This document shows, piece by piece, positions 1-8,825 of a stretch of DNA of 64,000 bases. Both the position numbers and the translations under genes were made by a program. The stretch covers positions 1-64,000 of the forward strand of contig NZ_BMPI01000030.1 of NCBI RefSeq assembly GCF_014647515.1, written 5' to 3'. The notes beneath the pieces are model-generated. The model was not told the DNA's origin. It was given only the letters and a program-made list of their open reading frames with translations, and did no database searches. Origin of the DNA: Dactylosporangium sucinum (lineage in GTDB: Bacteria > Actinomycetota > Actinomycetes > Mycobacteriales > Micromonosporaceae). How positions within the stretch are numbered: the first letter of the stretch is position 1; every line of letters begins with the position of its first letter.

Positions 1-1
1 C

Positions 2-79
2 GCCGCCCGCTACGGCTCCCGCTTCGAACCGCCACAGCTCCTGCTGGACAAAGCCACCCGCGGCGAACAGTTCCGCTAG
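2..79 (+). CDS. C-terminal end of a possible 3-hydroxyacyl-CoA dehydrogenase (partial)
   Basis: Only the last 25 codons are present, ending in TAG at 77-79. The translated tail reads RYGSRFEPPQLLLDK then ATRGEQFR. An arrangement of Tyr-Gly-x-Arg-Phe-x-Pro followed by a Leu-rich stretch and a basic end resembles the C-terminus of NAD-dependent 3-hydroxyacyl-CoA dehydrogenases of beta-oxidation. The assignment rests on this short tail only and is tentative. A beta-oxidation gene would fit the fadD and acyl-CoA dehydrogenase genes that follow. Confidence 0.4.
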   Translation, partial: AARYGSRFEPPQLLLDKATRGEQFR

Positions 80-86
80 CCGAGCT

Positions 87-129
87 CCGCGCCGGGTCCG
101 GAGCCGTCGGAGGCCCGGGCCCGGCGCGG
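87..129. terminator. Hairpin terminator between convergent genes
   Basis: Positions 87-96 (CCGCGCCGGG) and 120-129 (CCCGGCGCGG) form a perfect 10-bp inverted repeat with a 23-nt loop. It lies between the stop of the partial plus-strand gene and the stop of fadD on the minus strand, so it is probably a bidirectional terminator. There is no T-run, as is usual in high-GC actinomycetes. Confidence 0.6.
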
Positions 130-136
130 CAGCAGC

Positions 137-1924
137 TCAAGCCCGGTACATCTCGTCGATGAGCGACGCGTGGCGCTCGGCGATGACCCGGCGGCGCAGC
201 TTGAGCGACGGCGTCAGCTCGCCCGTCTCCGGCGTCCAGGCATACGGCATGATGCGGAACGCCTTGATCTGCTCGGGGCGCGACAGCTTCTCGTTGACGG
301 CCGCCACCGCCGACGCGACCGCGGCGTGGACCGTGGCGTCCTCGGCGAGGGCGGCCAGCCGCCGGTCGGGCAGGCCGTACGAGCCGGCCCAGATCGGCGC
401 CACCTCCTCGTCGAGCACGATCAGCGCGGTGAGGTAGGGACGCCGGTCGCCGATCGCGGCCGCCTGGCCGATCAGCGGGTTGGCCCGCAGCAGGTTCTCG
501 ATCTGCGCCGGCGAGATGTTCTTCCCGCTGGAGTTGATGATGAGGTCCTTCTTGCGGTCGGTGATCGTCAGGAAGCCGTCCTCGTCCAGCGTGCCCACGT
601 CGCCGGTCGACAGCCATCCGTCGCCGTCCACGACCGGCTCGACCGCGCCGCCGGGCCGCAGGTACCCCTGGCACACCAGCGGGCCGCGGACCTGGACCTC
701 GCCGTCGTCGAGCAGCCGCAGCTCCATGCCGGCGTTGACCCGCCCGACGGTGCCGGGCCGGAACGACGCCGGCGTGTTGACGGTGGTGGTGCCGGTCGTC
801 TCGGTCATGCCCCACACCTCGAGGACGTCGACGCCCAGGCCCGCCAGGAACAGCAGGACGTCGACGGGGATCGGCGCGGCGCCGCTGCCGGCCCACCGCA
901 GCTCGTCGAGGCCGAGCATGGCGCGCATCGGTCGCAGTACCGACGCATCCACCTCGGCCAGCCGGGCGGCCTGCTCGCCGGTGCGGGGCTCGCCCGCGGC
1001 CCGGGCCAGGTAGTCCTCGCGGGCCAGGGCGCTCGCCGCGGCGAACGCCTCCCGCACCGCCGGATCGGCCGCGTCGAGCTGCGACTGCACGCCCGCCGCC
1101 AGCTTCTCCCACACCCGGGGCACGCCGAAGAACGAGTGCGGCCGGACCGTGCGCAGCGCGGCGGCGAGCTGCCGCGGGTCGGGGACGATCGTGACGTGCC
1201 CGGCCCGGTAGACGAGGTTGTAGATGCCGAGCATCCGCTCCGCGATGTGGGCCAGGGGCAGGTACGCGACGGTGCGCGGATGGTCGGGCAGCGCCGCGGT
1301 GGCCTCCAGGACCGCCGCCTGGTGCACGACGTTGTGGTGGGTCAGCAGCACGCCCTTGGGGTCGCCGGTGGTGCCCGAGGTGTACAGCAGCGTCACCGGC
1401 CGGTCGGCCCGGACCTCCCGCCAGAGCGCCTCGAACACCTCGGGATCGGCGCCGTGCGCGACCGACCCGGCGGCCTCGACGGCCGCGAGCGGCGTCGTGC
1501 CCGGCCCGGCCGCGCCGGCGTCGACCACGATCACGTGCCGCAGGTCGGGCAGGTCGCCGAGCACGCCGACCCAGCGGCGCAGCTCCTCGGCGCCGTCGAG
1601 CACCAGCACCGTCGCCGCGCTGTGCTGGGCGACGTACCGCAGCTGCTCCGTGCTCAGCGTGGCGTAGATCGTGCAGGGGACGGCGCCGAGGTGGACCGCG
1701 GCCAGGTCGAGCGCCCAGTGCTCGACCCGGCTCGGCATCATCATGATCATGCGGTCGCCCGGCCCGAGGCCCAGGCCGCTCAGCCCGCGGGCCAGCACGG
1801 CGACCCGGTCGCGCAGCTCCCGCCACGTGACGACGGCGTCGAGGCCGTAGGTGGTCAGCGCCGCGTGGCCGGGGTACTCGGTCGCGTTGCGGTGCAGCAG
1901 GGACGGGATGGTGATGTGGTCCAC
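137..1924 (-). CDS. fadD: Long-chain acyl-CoA synthetase (FadD15-like AMP-binding ligase)
   Basis: A 595-residue adenylate-forming ligase that would activate a carboxylic acid to its CoA thioester in the cytoplasm. The AMP-binding P-loop YTSGTTGDPKGV begins near residue 181. The C-terminal signature includes STGDVGTLDEDGFLTI and the hinge DRKKDLIINSSGKNISP, typical of long-chain fatty acid ligases, and the length is normal for the family. The GTG start at 1924 follows a GGAGG. It is the last gene of the minus-strand livK-livHM-livG-livF-GMC-fadD operon, 10 bp after the GMC gene. In this context the substrate may be an oxidised isoprenoid acid rather than an ordinary fatty acid. That is inference. 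Confidence 0.9.
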   Translation of the reverse strand: MDHITIPSLLHRNATEYPGHAALTTYGLDAVVTWRELRDRVAVLARGLSGLGLGPGDRMIMMMPSRVEHWALDLAAVHLGAVPCTIYATLSTEQLRYVAQHSAATVLVLDGAEELRRWVGVLGDLPDLRHVIVVDAGAAGPGTTPLAAVEAAGSVAHGADPEVFEALWREVRADRPVTLLYTSGTTGDPKGVLLTHHNVVHQAAVLEATAALPDHPRTVAYLPLAHIAERMLGIYNLVYRAGHVTIVPDPRQLAAALRTVRPHSFFGVPRVWEKLAAGVQSQLDAADPAVREAFAAASALAREDYLARAAGEPRTGEQAARLAEVDASVLRPMRAMLGLDELRWAGSGAAPIPVDVLLFLAGLGVDVLEVWGMTETTGTTTVNTPASFRPGTVGRVNAGMELRLLDDGEVQVRGPLVCQGYLRPGGAVEPVVDGDGWLSTGDVGTLDEDGFLTITDRKKDLIINSSGKNISPAQIENLLRANPLIGQAAAIGDRRPYLTALIVLDEEVAPIWAGSYGLPDRRLAALAEDATVHAAVASAVAAVNEKLSRPEQIKAFRIMPYAWTPETGELTPSLKLRRRVIAERHASLIDEMYRA

Positions 1925-1934
1925 GGAACCTCCT

Positions 1935-3869
1935 TCACAGGCGGGTGACGAGGCGTGCTGCGTTCATGTGGGCGATGGCCTGGATGGAGATCATCGGGTT
2001 CACGCCCGACGACGTCGGGAACGTGGAGGCGTCGGCCACGACCAGGTTCGGCACCTCCCACGTCGCGCCGTCCGGGTTTGCGGCCGAGGTCGCCCGGCTG
2101 GCGCCCATCCGGGCCGCGCCCATGATGTGCAGCGCGGCCATGGCGATCTCCCCGGGCGCGGTGCCCAGGGCCGTCGCGTGCTGGATGAAGTCGTCGATGG
2201 AGCCCTTGCCGCGCTCCCAGGTCAGCCCGCGCTGGTGGCCGGAGAACACGCTCGCCGCGCCGGCCGCCTCGACGATGCGGGCGCCGCCCTCGATCCCGGC
2301 GCGCATGTGCGCCGCGTCGTAGGGGGAGAGGCGGTAGTGCACGACGGGCTCGCCGTCGCGGCCGACCCGGACCTGGCCGCTGTCGCGGTCGCGGGTGATG
2401 ATGCCGACCCCGCTCAGGTGCGGCAGGGACCGCATCCGGCTCAGGTGGGCCCGGGCGCCGGTCCAGCTCATGAACGACACGGCGATGGCCGGGTTGGTGG
2501 CCGCCGTCTCGTAGATGACGCCGTAGCCGCGGCCGTCGAGGTCGGCGTGCTCGGTGGAGTAGCGGGTCTGCATGCCGCCCTCCCACGGGCGGACCTCCTC
2601 TGGGAAGACGCCCCACACGCCGGTGGCCGGGTGCAGGCGCAGGTGCCGGCCGATGTTCGGGTTGGTGAGCCCGGACCGGCGCAGCAGCGCCGGGGTCTGC
2701 ACGCTGCCCGCCGCGGCGACCACGGCGCGGGCGCGGACCGTGACCGGGTGGCCGCCGGCCGCGGTGCCGGTGACGCCGGTGGCCCGGCCCGCCGCGATCG
2801 TCACCGTGCGCACGTCGACGCCGACGAGCAGGCGCGCACCGGCCTCCTGGGCGTCGACGAGCCACGTCTTCGCGGTGGACTGCTTGGCGCCGAGCCGGCA
2901 GCCGAGGCCGCACCGGCCGCAGTCGATGCCGGTGTCGCAGCCCTCGACGTTGCGGGGCATCGCGTCGACGTGCCAGCCGAGCTTCTCCAGGCCGCGCTCC
3001 ATGAGCGCGTCGCGGGACGAGATCCGGTTGTGGCGGAGGTTCACGCCGAGGCGGGTCCACACCGCGTCGAGGCTGCGGTCGTACTCGTCGGTGGTGAACG
3101 GGTCGCCCCACTCCTCGCGCACGCCCGGCGGGGTGCGGAACGACGTGGCGTAGTTCACCACCGTGCCGCCGCCGACGCACTGGCCCTGCAGCAGGCTGAG
3201 CTGGCCCTCGGCGGTGACGGCCGGGCCGGGCGCGTAGAGGCGGGACAGGCCGGACAGCTCGCCGCCGTCGAAGTCGCGGTCGTCGTAGTACTCACCCTTC
3301 TCCACCACGATCACGTCCAGGCCCGCGGCGGCGAGGACGGCGGCGGCGGTACCGCCACCGGCACCCGACCCGACGACGACCACGTCGCAGTCGAGGACGG
3401 TCGCGCCGGACGGGCGGATCGGGGTCAGCGGCGGCTCGGGGGCGTCGGCGCGGGTGCCGAGCGGGCCCGGGTAGCCGATGGCGTCCCAGACCGGCGAGTG
3501 CCCGGTGGGCCCGGGTGTCAGGTAGTAGGCGAGGGTGGCCGCGCCCTTGAGCGCCTGGAACAGCGCGCGCTTCTGGGTGACGCCGGACTCGGCGAGGGCG
3601 AGCAGCATCCGCTCCCGGCGCTCCTGCGGCTGGCGGGAGAACCGTCGCGCGCCGCCGCCGGGGACCAGCCGCACGATCGGGGAGTCCCAGGCCGACAGCA
3701 ACTGCCGGAACTGCCGCACCTCGGCGGCGCGCGGGTTGTGCAGGGCGAGCGCGGCCATGACGTCGGCGGCGCCGAGCCGGCTGGCCGGCGGGACGCCGTC
3801 GCCGTCACCCGGCGCGAAGGTGTCGCAGATGCTCACCAGGGCGGCGCGCTGCTTGGCGGTCAGTTCCAT
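1935..3869 (-). CDS. GMC-family FAD oxidoreductase with an N-terminal gluconate-dehydrogenase-subunit-3-like segment
   Basis: A 644-residue flavoprotein predicted to oxidise an alcohol to an aldehyde or ketone. Residues about 1-90 resemble the small gluconate 2-dehydrogenase subunit 3 domain. The Rossmann FAD motif VVVGSGAGGGTAAAVL follows near residue 165, and the GMC C-terminal block includes VVADASTFPTSSGVNPM with the conserved Asn/Pro region. A Cys-rich stretch (CDTGIDCGRCGLGC) lies near residue 310. GGAGG precedes the ATG. The gene overlaps the end of livF by 65 bp and precedes fadD, so it is probably co-transcribed with the importer. Cholesterol-oxidase-like and long-chain alcohol oxidases are relatives. 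The substrate cannot be read from the sequence. Confidence 0.85.
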   Translation of the reverse strand: MELTAKQRAALVSICDTFAPGDGDGVPPASRLGAADVMAALALHNPRAAEVRQFRQLLSAWDSPIVRLVPGGGARRFSRQPQERRERMLLALAESGVTQKRALFQALKGAATLAYYLTPGPTGHSPVWDAIGYPGPLGTRADAPEPPLTPIRPSGATVLDCDVVVVGSGAGGGTAAAVLAAAGLDVIVVEKGEYYDDRDFDGGELSGLSRLYAPGPAVTAEGQLSLLQGQCVGGGTVVNYATSFRTPPGVREEWGDPFTTDEYDRSLDAVWTRLGVNLRHNRISSRDALMERGLEKLGWHVDAMPRNVEGCDTGIDCGRCGLGCRLGAKQSTAKTWLVDAQEAGARLLVGVDVRTVTIAAGRATGVTGTAAGGHPVTVRARAVVAAAGSVQTPALLRRSGLTNPNIGRHLRLHPATGVWGVFPEEVRPWEGGMQTRYSTEHADLDGRGYGVIYETAATNPAIAVSFMSWTGARAHLSRMRSLPHLSGVGIITRDRDSGQVRVGRDGEPVVHYRLSPYDAAHMRAGIEGGARIVEAAGAASVFSGHQRGLTWERGKGSIDDFIQHATALGTAPGEIAMAALHIMGAARMGASRATSAANPDGATWEVPNLVVADASTFPTSSGVNPMISIQAIAHMNAARLVTRL

Positions 3870-4590
3870 CGGGTGGTGCCTCCAGGGTGTTCGGGGCGGT
3901 GCCGAAGTACGCCTCGGCGACGGCGTGCCGGTCGGCGCGCAGGTCGGCGGCCGGTCCGGCGAGCGTGGCGCGGCCGTGGTGCAGCACGATCGCCCGGTCG
4001 GCGATCGACAGCGCCAGGTCGATGTGCTGCTCGACGAGCACGACGCCGACGCCGAACCGGTCCGCGAGCGACCGGACGGCGGGCAGCAGGGCCTGGACCG
4101 CGACCGGGGCCAGGCCCATGCTCATCTCGTCGACCAGCAGGACGCGAGGCCGGCCGGCCAGGGCCTTGGCGAGGGCGAGCATCTGCTGCTCGCCGCCCGA
4201 CAGCAGCCCGCAGCGGCGCGACATCAGCCCGGCCAGCGCGGGGAAGAGCTCCTCGTGGGTCCGGTCGCGGCCGCCGCGCCGGGCGAGGGCGAGGTTCTCG
4301 CGCACCGTCAGGCCGTGGAAGACGCCTCGCGTGTCGGGCACCAGGATCAGCCCGGCGCGCGCGTTGCGCTCCAGCCGCCGGTGCAGCGGCCGGCCGAACG
4401 CCTCGACGGTGCCCCGCATCGGGCGGATGACCCCGGCCGCGGCCAGCAGGGTGGTTGTCTTGCCGGCGCCGTTCGGGCCCAGCAGGGCGAGGACCTCGCC
4501 CTCGGCCAGGTCGAGGTCGAGGTCCCGGACGGCGGGGATCCCGGCGTAGCCGGCGGTGACGCCGCGCAGGCGCAGGAGTGGGGTCGTCAC
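3805..4590 (-). CDS. livF: Branched-chain amino acid-type ABC transporter ATP-binding protein LivF
   Basis: A 261-residue ATPase of the HAAT (Liv) uptake family. Walker A GPNGAGKTT, signature LLSGGEQQM, Walker B VLLVDEMSMGL and the family feature VVLVEQHIDLAL are all present. I chose the GTG at 4590 because it overlaps the livG stop (GTGA) and gives the standard N-terminus PLLRLRGVTAGYAG. About 28 residues continue past the usual AYFG end and run into the start of the GMC gene, so the stop may be secondarily displaced. It would pair with LivG to energise the LivHM permease. Confidence 0.9.
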   Translation of the reverse strand: MTTPLLRLRGVTAGYAGIPAVRDLDLDLAEGEVLALLGPNGAGKTTTLLAAAGVIRPMRGTVEAFGRPLHRRLERNARAGLILVPDTRGVFHGLTVRENLALARRGGRDRTHEELFPALAGLMSRRCGLLSGGEQQMLALAKALAGRPRVLLVDEMSMGLAPVAVQALLPAVRSLADRFGVGVVLVEQHIDLALSIADRAIVLHHGRATLAGPAADLRADRHAVAEAYFGTAPNTLEAPPDGTDRQAARRPGEHLRHLRAG

Positions 4591-5333
4591 GGGGCCAGCT
4601 CCGATCCGAGGTAGGCGCGGCGGACGGCCGGGTCGGCGAGCACCGCCTGCGGGGTGCCGTCGGCGATGACGACGCCGTAGTCGAGGACGTACACGCGGTC
4701 GCAGACGTCGGCGACGAGGGTCATGTCGTGGTCGATCAGCAGGACCGCGAGGCCCGACTCGGCGACCGCGCGCACGTGGCGGCCGAACTCGGCGCTCTCG
4801 TCGGTGTCCAGCCCGGCGGCCGGCTCGTCGAGCAGGACCACCCGGGTGCCTCCGACGAGGGCGCGGGCCACGCCGGCGATCTTCTGCCGGCCCAGGCTCA
4901 GCTCCCCGGGCCGGCGGTCGGCGACGAAGTGCAGGCCGAACAGCTCCAGGACCTCGTCGACGTCGCGGCCGGGCGGGCGGCGGCCGGCGAGGTCGCCCCA
5001 CAGGTTGCGCAGCGGCCCGCGGCCGGTGGCGACGGCGACGTTCTGCCGCACGGTGAGGTCCGCGAACAGCTCGCCGGCCTGCCAGGTGCGGGCCAGGCCG
5101 GCGCGGCGGCGCGCGTGCGGCGGCAGCCGGTCGATGCGCCGACCGGCCAGGCTGACGGTGCCGCGGGCCGGGGCGAACCCGGTGACGGCGTCGACGAGGC
5201 TGGTCTTGCCGGCGCCGTTCGGGCCGATCAGCCCGACGACCTCGCCCGCGCCCACGGTGAGGCCGACGTCGTCGTTGGCCAGCACCCCGCCGTAGCGCAC
5301 GGTGAGCCCGGTGGTCTGCAGCAAGGCGTTCAT
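4587..5333 (-). CDS. livG: Branched-chain amino acid-type ABC transporter ATP-binding protein LivG
   Basis: A 248-residue ATPase with Walker A GPNGAGKTS, signature ELSLGRQK (a Liv-type variant of LSGGQ), Walker B VVLLDEPAAGLD and H-loop LLIDHDM. The ATG at 5333 overlaps the livHM stop by 4 bp, and its own stop overlaps livF by 4 bp, so the three genes are translationally coupled. LivG and LivF normally form the ATPase heterodimer of one importer. The transported substrate is not determined by the ATPases. The locus makes a hydrophobic catabolite plausible. Confidence 0.9.
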   Translation of the reverse strand: MNALLQTTGLTVRYGGVLANDDVGLTVGAGEVVGLIGPNGAGKTSLVDAVTGFAPARGTVSLAGRRIDRLPPHARRRAGLARTWQAGELFADLTVRQNVAVATGRGPLRNLWGDLAGRRPPGRDVDEVLELFGLHFVADRRPGELSLGRQKIAGVARALVGGTRVVLLDEPAAGLDTDESAEFGRHVRAVAESGLAVLLIDHDMTLVADVCDRVYVLDYGVVIADGTPQAVLADPAVRRAYLGSELAP

Positions 5334-7243
5334 GCGGTCGCCCCCCGGCGCACCAGGTGGGCGATCCCCGACGGGTTGAGCACCGCGGTCACGACGAGCG
5401 CGCAGGCCGCGATCAGGGTGTAGTACCGGCCGAGGCCGAGCGTGGTGCCGAGCAGCGTGTAGAGCACGCCGAGCGGGGCGATCAGGCCGGCGACGAGCGC
5501 GCCGCCGATGCGGGTGATGCCGCCGACGTAGGCCATGCACAGCACGCTGAGCCCGACGACGACGTTGAACGACTCGACCGACAGCTGCGAGCGGCTGTAC
5601 CCGATGAGGCACCCGCCGACCCCGGCGAGGAACGCCGACAGGGCGAACCCGGCCAGCTTGGTGCGGGCCACGTCGATGCCGGCGGCCGCCGCGGCGCGCT
5701 CGTTGGACCGGATCGCCAGGAACGACTGGCCGGTCGAGCCGGCGAGCAGCCGGGCGACGACGGCGACGAGCGCGGCGACGATGACGACCACCGTGGCGGA
5801 GAACGCGACGGTGGTCAGGTCGGTGCCGCGGCGCACCGTGAGGTCCCAGCCGAACAGCGCCGGGCCGGTGATGAGGTTGCCCTCGAACGGGGTGAGCGCC
5901 GGGTTGGCGAAGATGAGCTGCTGCAGCGCGACGGCCCCGGCCAGCGTCACCACGGCGAGCTGCGCGCCCCGGATGCGCAACGCCGGCAGGCCGACCACCA
6001 CGCCGACGAGCGTGGCGACGCCGGCCGAGAGCAGGATCGACAGCGGGAACGGCACGCCCCAGGCGACCGTGGCCCGGGACAGCACGAACCCGCCGGTGCC
6101 GGCGAACGCCATCGAGGCGAGCGAGATCTGCCCGAGGTAGCCGGTGAGCACGACGAGCGACAGGGCGATGAGCGCCATGATGATCGAGGTGACGACGCCG
6201 AACCGCCAGCTGCCCGAGGTGAGCCCGACGGCGACGGCGGCCGCGGCGGCGAGCCCGGCGCCCGCCGTCCACGGGCGGCGGGGCAGGGCCACGGCCGGCA
6301 TGCGGACCGTGCCCAGGGCGCCCCGCGCCGGGATGTGCCGGCCCAGCACGACCAGCGCGACGACGACGAGGACGAACGGCAGCGCCTCGCCGAAGCCGGC
6401 CTGGGCCCAGGCCGGCCAGCCGTCGCGGGTGCTCAGCAGCAGCAGGATCGACTGCAGGCAGCCGATCGCCACGCCGGCCGCGCAGGCGGCGACGACCGAG
6501 GTCAGCCGGGCCAGCAGGGCGGCGGCGAGGCCGGGCAGGACGTAGAACATGTAGCCGATCGGGTCGAGGCCGAGGGTCGGCGCGGCGAACACCGCCACGA
6601 GCGACGTCGCCGCGCCGGTGATGAGCCACATGACGCCGGCGAGCCGGTCGGGCGACAGCCCGGTCAGCCGGGCGGCCCGCTCGTCCTCCGCGCTCGCCCG
6701 GGTGGCCACGCCCCACCGGGTGAACCGGAAGTACGCCGAGAGGGCCGCCGCGACCGTCACCGCCACGCCCAGCAGGACCAGGTCGCTCGCGTTGACGAAC
6801 GTGCCGGCCACCGGCAGCGTCCGGTCGGTGAGCAGCGGCTCGGCGAGGGCGCCGTTCGTCGGGAACCGCAGCGGCACCAGCGCGGCGATCGCCAGCATCA
6901 GCCCGACCGACGCCACCACCTGTGACAGCGGCGGCGCCGCGCGCAACGGCCGGAACACCAGCCAGTGGGCGGCCACCGCGAGCCCGGCGGTGCAGAGCAC
7001 GCCGAGCGCAACGGCCGCCCAGGCGGACACCGGCGCGCCGAGCGGCACCGCGCCGACGGGCAGCACGAGGGTGCCGCTGCGCCGCAGCTCGGCGACGACC
7101 CACACGCCCCACAGGGCGAGCGAGCCCTGCGCGAAGTTGAGCACTCCGGTGGCGGCGTGCAGCGACACGATCGACGCGGCGATCACGGCGTAGACCGAGC
7201 CGGCGGCGAAGCCGAGCGTGATGAAGAGCAGGACCTGGTCCAT
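5330..7243 (-). CDS. Fused LivH-LivM permease of a Liv-type ABC importer
   Basis: A 637-residue membrane protein combining two permeases that are usually separate. Residues about 1-285 match LivH (start MDQVLLFITLGFAAGSVYAV, with LNFAQGSLALWG). Residues about 300-637 match LivM (VLTGYLGQISLASMAFAG, RIRGAQLAVVTLAGA, LAIRSNERAAAAAGIDV). Many hydrophobic helices fit an inner-membrane channel. The livK stop lies 8 bp upstream and livG overlaps downstream. LivHM fusions occur in actinobacteria. The fusion means one polypeptide supplies both transmembrane domains for LivG and LivF. Confidence 0.9.
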   Translation of the reverse strand: MDQVLLFITLGFAAGSVYAVIAASIVSLHAATGVLNFAQGSLALWGVWVVAELRRSGTLVLPVGAVPLGAPVSAWAAVALGVLCTAGLAVAAHWLVFRPLRAAPPLSQVVASVGLMLAIAALVPLRFPTNGALAEPLLTDRTLPVAGTFVNASDLVLLGVAVTVAAALSAYFRFTRWGVATRASAEDERAARLTGLSPDRLAGVMWLITGAATSLVAVFAAPTLGLDPIGYMFYVLPGLAAALLARLTSVVAACAAGVAIGCLQSILLLLSTRDGWPAWAQAGFGEALPFVLVVVALVVLGRHIPARGALGTVRMPAVALPRRPWTAGAGLAAAAAVAVGLTSGSWRFGVVTSIIMALIALSLVVLTGYLGQISLASMAFAGTGGFVLSRATVAWGVPFPLSILLSAGVATLVGVVVGLPALRIRGAQLAVVTLAGAVALQQLIFANPALTPFEGNLITGPALFGWDLTVRRGTDLTTVAFSATVVVIVAALVAVVARLLAGSTGQSFLAIRSNERAAAAAGIDVARTKLAGFALSAFLAGVGGCLIGYSRSQLSVESFNVVVGLSVLCMAYVGGITRIGGALVAGLIAPLGVLYTLLGTTLGLGRYYTLIAACALVVTAVLNPSGIAHLVRRGATA

Positions 7244-7251
7244 GGTTCGGG

Positions 7252-8475
7252 TTACACCGCTCCCGGGATGGCGGCGAGCACCTGCGGTACCGGCGTGATC
7301 CACCCGTCGGTGACCGGCTTGGCCGTGCCGTCGGCCTGGACCACGAACAGCAGCATCTGGGTCGTGCAGTTCGGCGAGGTGGCGCTGCCGCAGGTGACCT
7401 TCGGGCCGAGGAAGGTCGGGAAGTCCTTCAGCGCCTTCAGGGTCTTCAGCGCGCCGGGCCCGGTGAGGTCGCTCTCGGGCGCCGCTGCCATGGCCTTGGC
7501 GAAGTTGACGAGCAGCGCGAACTCGCCGTAGGCGTAGTAGCCGGGGGTGCCGCCGCTGACGCCGGAGATGTACTTCTCGGCCAGCGTCAGCTCGGCCTGC
7601 ACGTCGGCCGGCGCGTACTTCGCCGCGGCGGGCAGCCAGTTCGACGAGTACAGCGCGCCGCCGGCCGCCTGCGCGGGGGAGCTCTTGATGTAGTCGGTGC
7701 AGGCGGCGGTGAAGATCTCGCCCTTGTACTGCAGCTGCCGCAGCGCCTTCACCAGGGCCGAGCAGACCGCCTCGCTCGGCGAGGCCACCAGGCCGCCGAC
7801 GTCGGGGTTGGCCTGCGCGATGGTCGAGGCGACCGCCGTGAAGTTCGGGTTGGTGGCGGAGAAGTAGATGCCCTTGGCGTCGATCCCGAGGGTCTTGGCC
7901 AGCACGGGCAGCAGGTTGTCGATGGTCTGGTGCGACGACGGGGTGTCGACGAGGGCGAGGGTGACCGACTTCTTGCCGTCGGACTTGAACGCCTGCAGCG
8001 CCCCGACGAGGAACGACGCCTGCGGTGCGGCGAAGAAGACCCGGTTCTCCGCCTTGGCGCCGGTCACCGAGTCGAACGGGATCATGCCGACGAGCGGGAT
8101 CTGGGCGGCGGTGAGGGCCGGCAGGGCCGCGCTCGACGAGAGGTTGTAGCCGTCCATGACGGCCACCACCTTCTTCTCGACGAACGTGTTGGCGCACGAC
8201 TGCGCCCGTTCCGGCGTGGTGTCGGTGTCGCACGACACGACCTCGAGCGGGTGGCCGTTGATGCCGCCGAGCTCGCCGTTGATGTACGACACCGCCGCCT
8301 TGACGCCGGTGTCGGTGCCCGGCTGGGGGACCGGCCCGCCGGACGGATTGAGGAAGCCGACGGTGATCGGCGGCTTGGAGAAGGTGGGCGACGCGCCCGG
8401 GGGAGCGGGCGTTTCGGAGGCGCAGCCGGCCGCCGCCAGGGTGGCGACGAGCAGGACCGCGGGATACCGGCGCAT
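7252..8475 (-). CDS. Liv-type ABC transporter substrate-binding lipoprotein
   Basis: A 407-residue extracellular binding protein (Peripla_BP_6 type). The signal MRRYPAVLLVATLAAAGC ends in a lipobox, so the mature protein should be lipid-anchored outside the membrane. The start of the mature fold, PPITVGFLNPSGG, and the segment VVAVMDGYN fit the two-lobed Liv family. I chose the ATG at 8475 because GAGG lies 6 nt upstream. An in-frame ATG at 8487 is possible. It is the first gene of the six-gene operon and is preceded by a 5' leader with a strong hairpin. Related proteins bind amino acids, aromatic acids or other carboxylates, so the substrate is open. Confidence 0.85.
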   Translation of the reverse strand: MRRYPAVLLVATLAAAGCASETPAPPGASPTFSKPPITVGFLNPSGGPVPQPGTDTGVKAAVSYINGELGGINGHPLEVVSCDTDTTPERAQSCANTFVEKKVVAVMDGYNLSSSAALPALTAAQIPLVGMIPFDSVTGAKAENRVFFAAPQASFLVGALQAFKSDGKKSVTLALVDTPSSHQTIDNLLPVLAKTLGIDAKGIYFSATNPNFTAVASTIAQANPDVGGLVASPSEAVCSALVKALRQLQYKGEIFTAACTDYIKSSPAQAAGGALYSSNWLPAAAKYAPADVQAELTLAEKYISGVSGGTPGYYAYGEFALLVNFAKAMAAAPESDLTGPGALKTLKALKDFPTFLGPKVTCGSATSPNCTTQMLLFVVQADGTAKPVTDGWITPVPQVLAAIPGAV

Positions 8476-8565
8476 GGGTTGCCTCATTTCGAAGACGTCG
8501 TCGCCGCCCGGCAGGGGTCGGGGCGGTCGACGGGCAGCTCGTCCAGTGCAGACACGGGATGGCGC

Positions 8566-8602
8566 GTACCGCCGGACCGGTGTGCGGCCGGTTCGGCGGT
8601 AC
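8566..8602 (-). promoter_or_regulatory. Strong hairpin in the leader upstream of livK
   Basis: Positions 8566-8580 and 8588-8602 pair over 15 bp (14 Watson-Crick plus one G-T), closing a 7-nt loop. The hairpin lies about 90 nt upstream of the livK start, inside the 350-bp divergent region between livK and the acyl-CoA dehydrogenase gene. It could be an mRNA leader structure or a protein-binding palindrome. The rest of that region shows no gene. Confidence 0.45.
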
Positions 8603-8778
8603 CGACGTGACAGGCTGATCGGCCCGCGCCTCGGCGGACCCTCGTCGTTCTGCACGGCACTGTAAAGCAGCGTTAACTTCTTGGGAAGAGGACGCTGCTC
8701 TGTCTTGTTCGCCGGCCGATCGAATGAGAACCGGGCCTAACAAAACGAAGACTTGCCAGGGAGTGCCACCGGCAGGCA

Positions 8779-8802
8779 GTATCAAATGTCAAATATCAAA
8801 TC
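8779..8802. promoter_or_regulatory. Three 7-bp-spaced TCAAAT direct repeats before the acyl-CoA dehydrogenase gene
   Basis: TCAAATG (8782-8788), TCAAATA (8789-8795) and TCAAATC (8796-8802) are contiguous heptamers in an AT-rich island within very GC-rich DNA, 24 bp upstream of the GTG start at 8826. The preceding GTATCA (8779-8784) also occurs upstream of both lcp genes (12571-12576 and 13877-13882). A regulator site or promoter is likely. The protein that binds is not identified. Confidence 0.4.
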
Positions 8803-8825
8803 CGCGCGGTGAGGAGCCGGCCGAC

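Noticed and set aside
1851..4430. Very long open frame (859 codons) on the plus strand
   Set aside because: It lies antisense to the GMC, livF and fadD genes, is dominated by Arg/Gly/Ala/Asp-rich low-complexity translation and has no recognisable domain. In this GC-rich DNA such shadow frames are expected.
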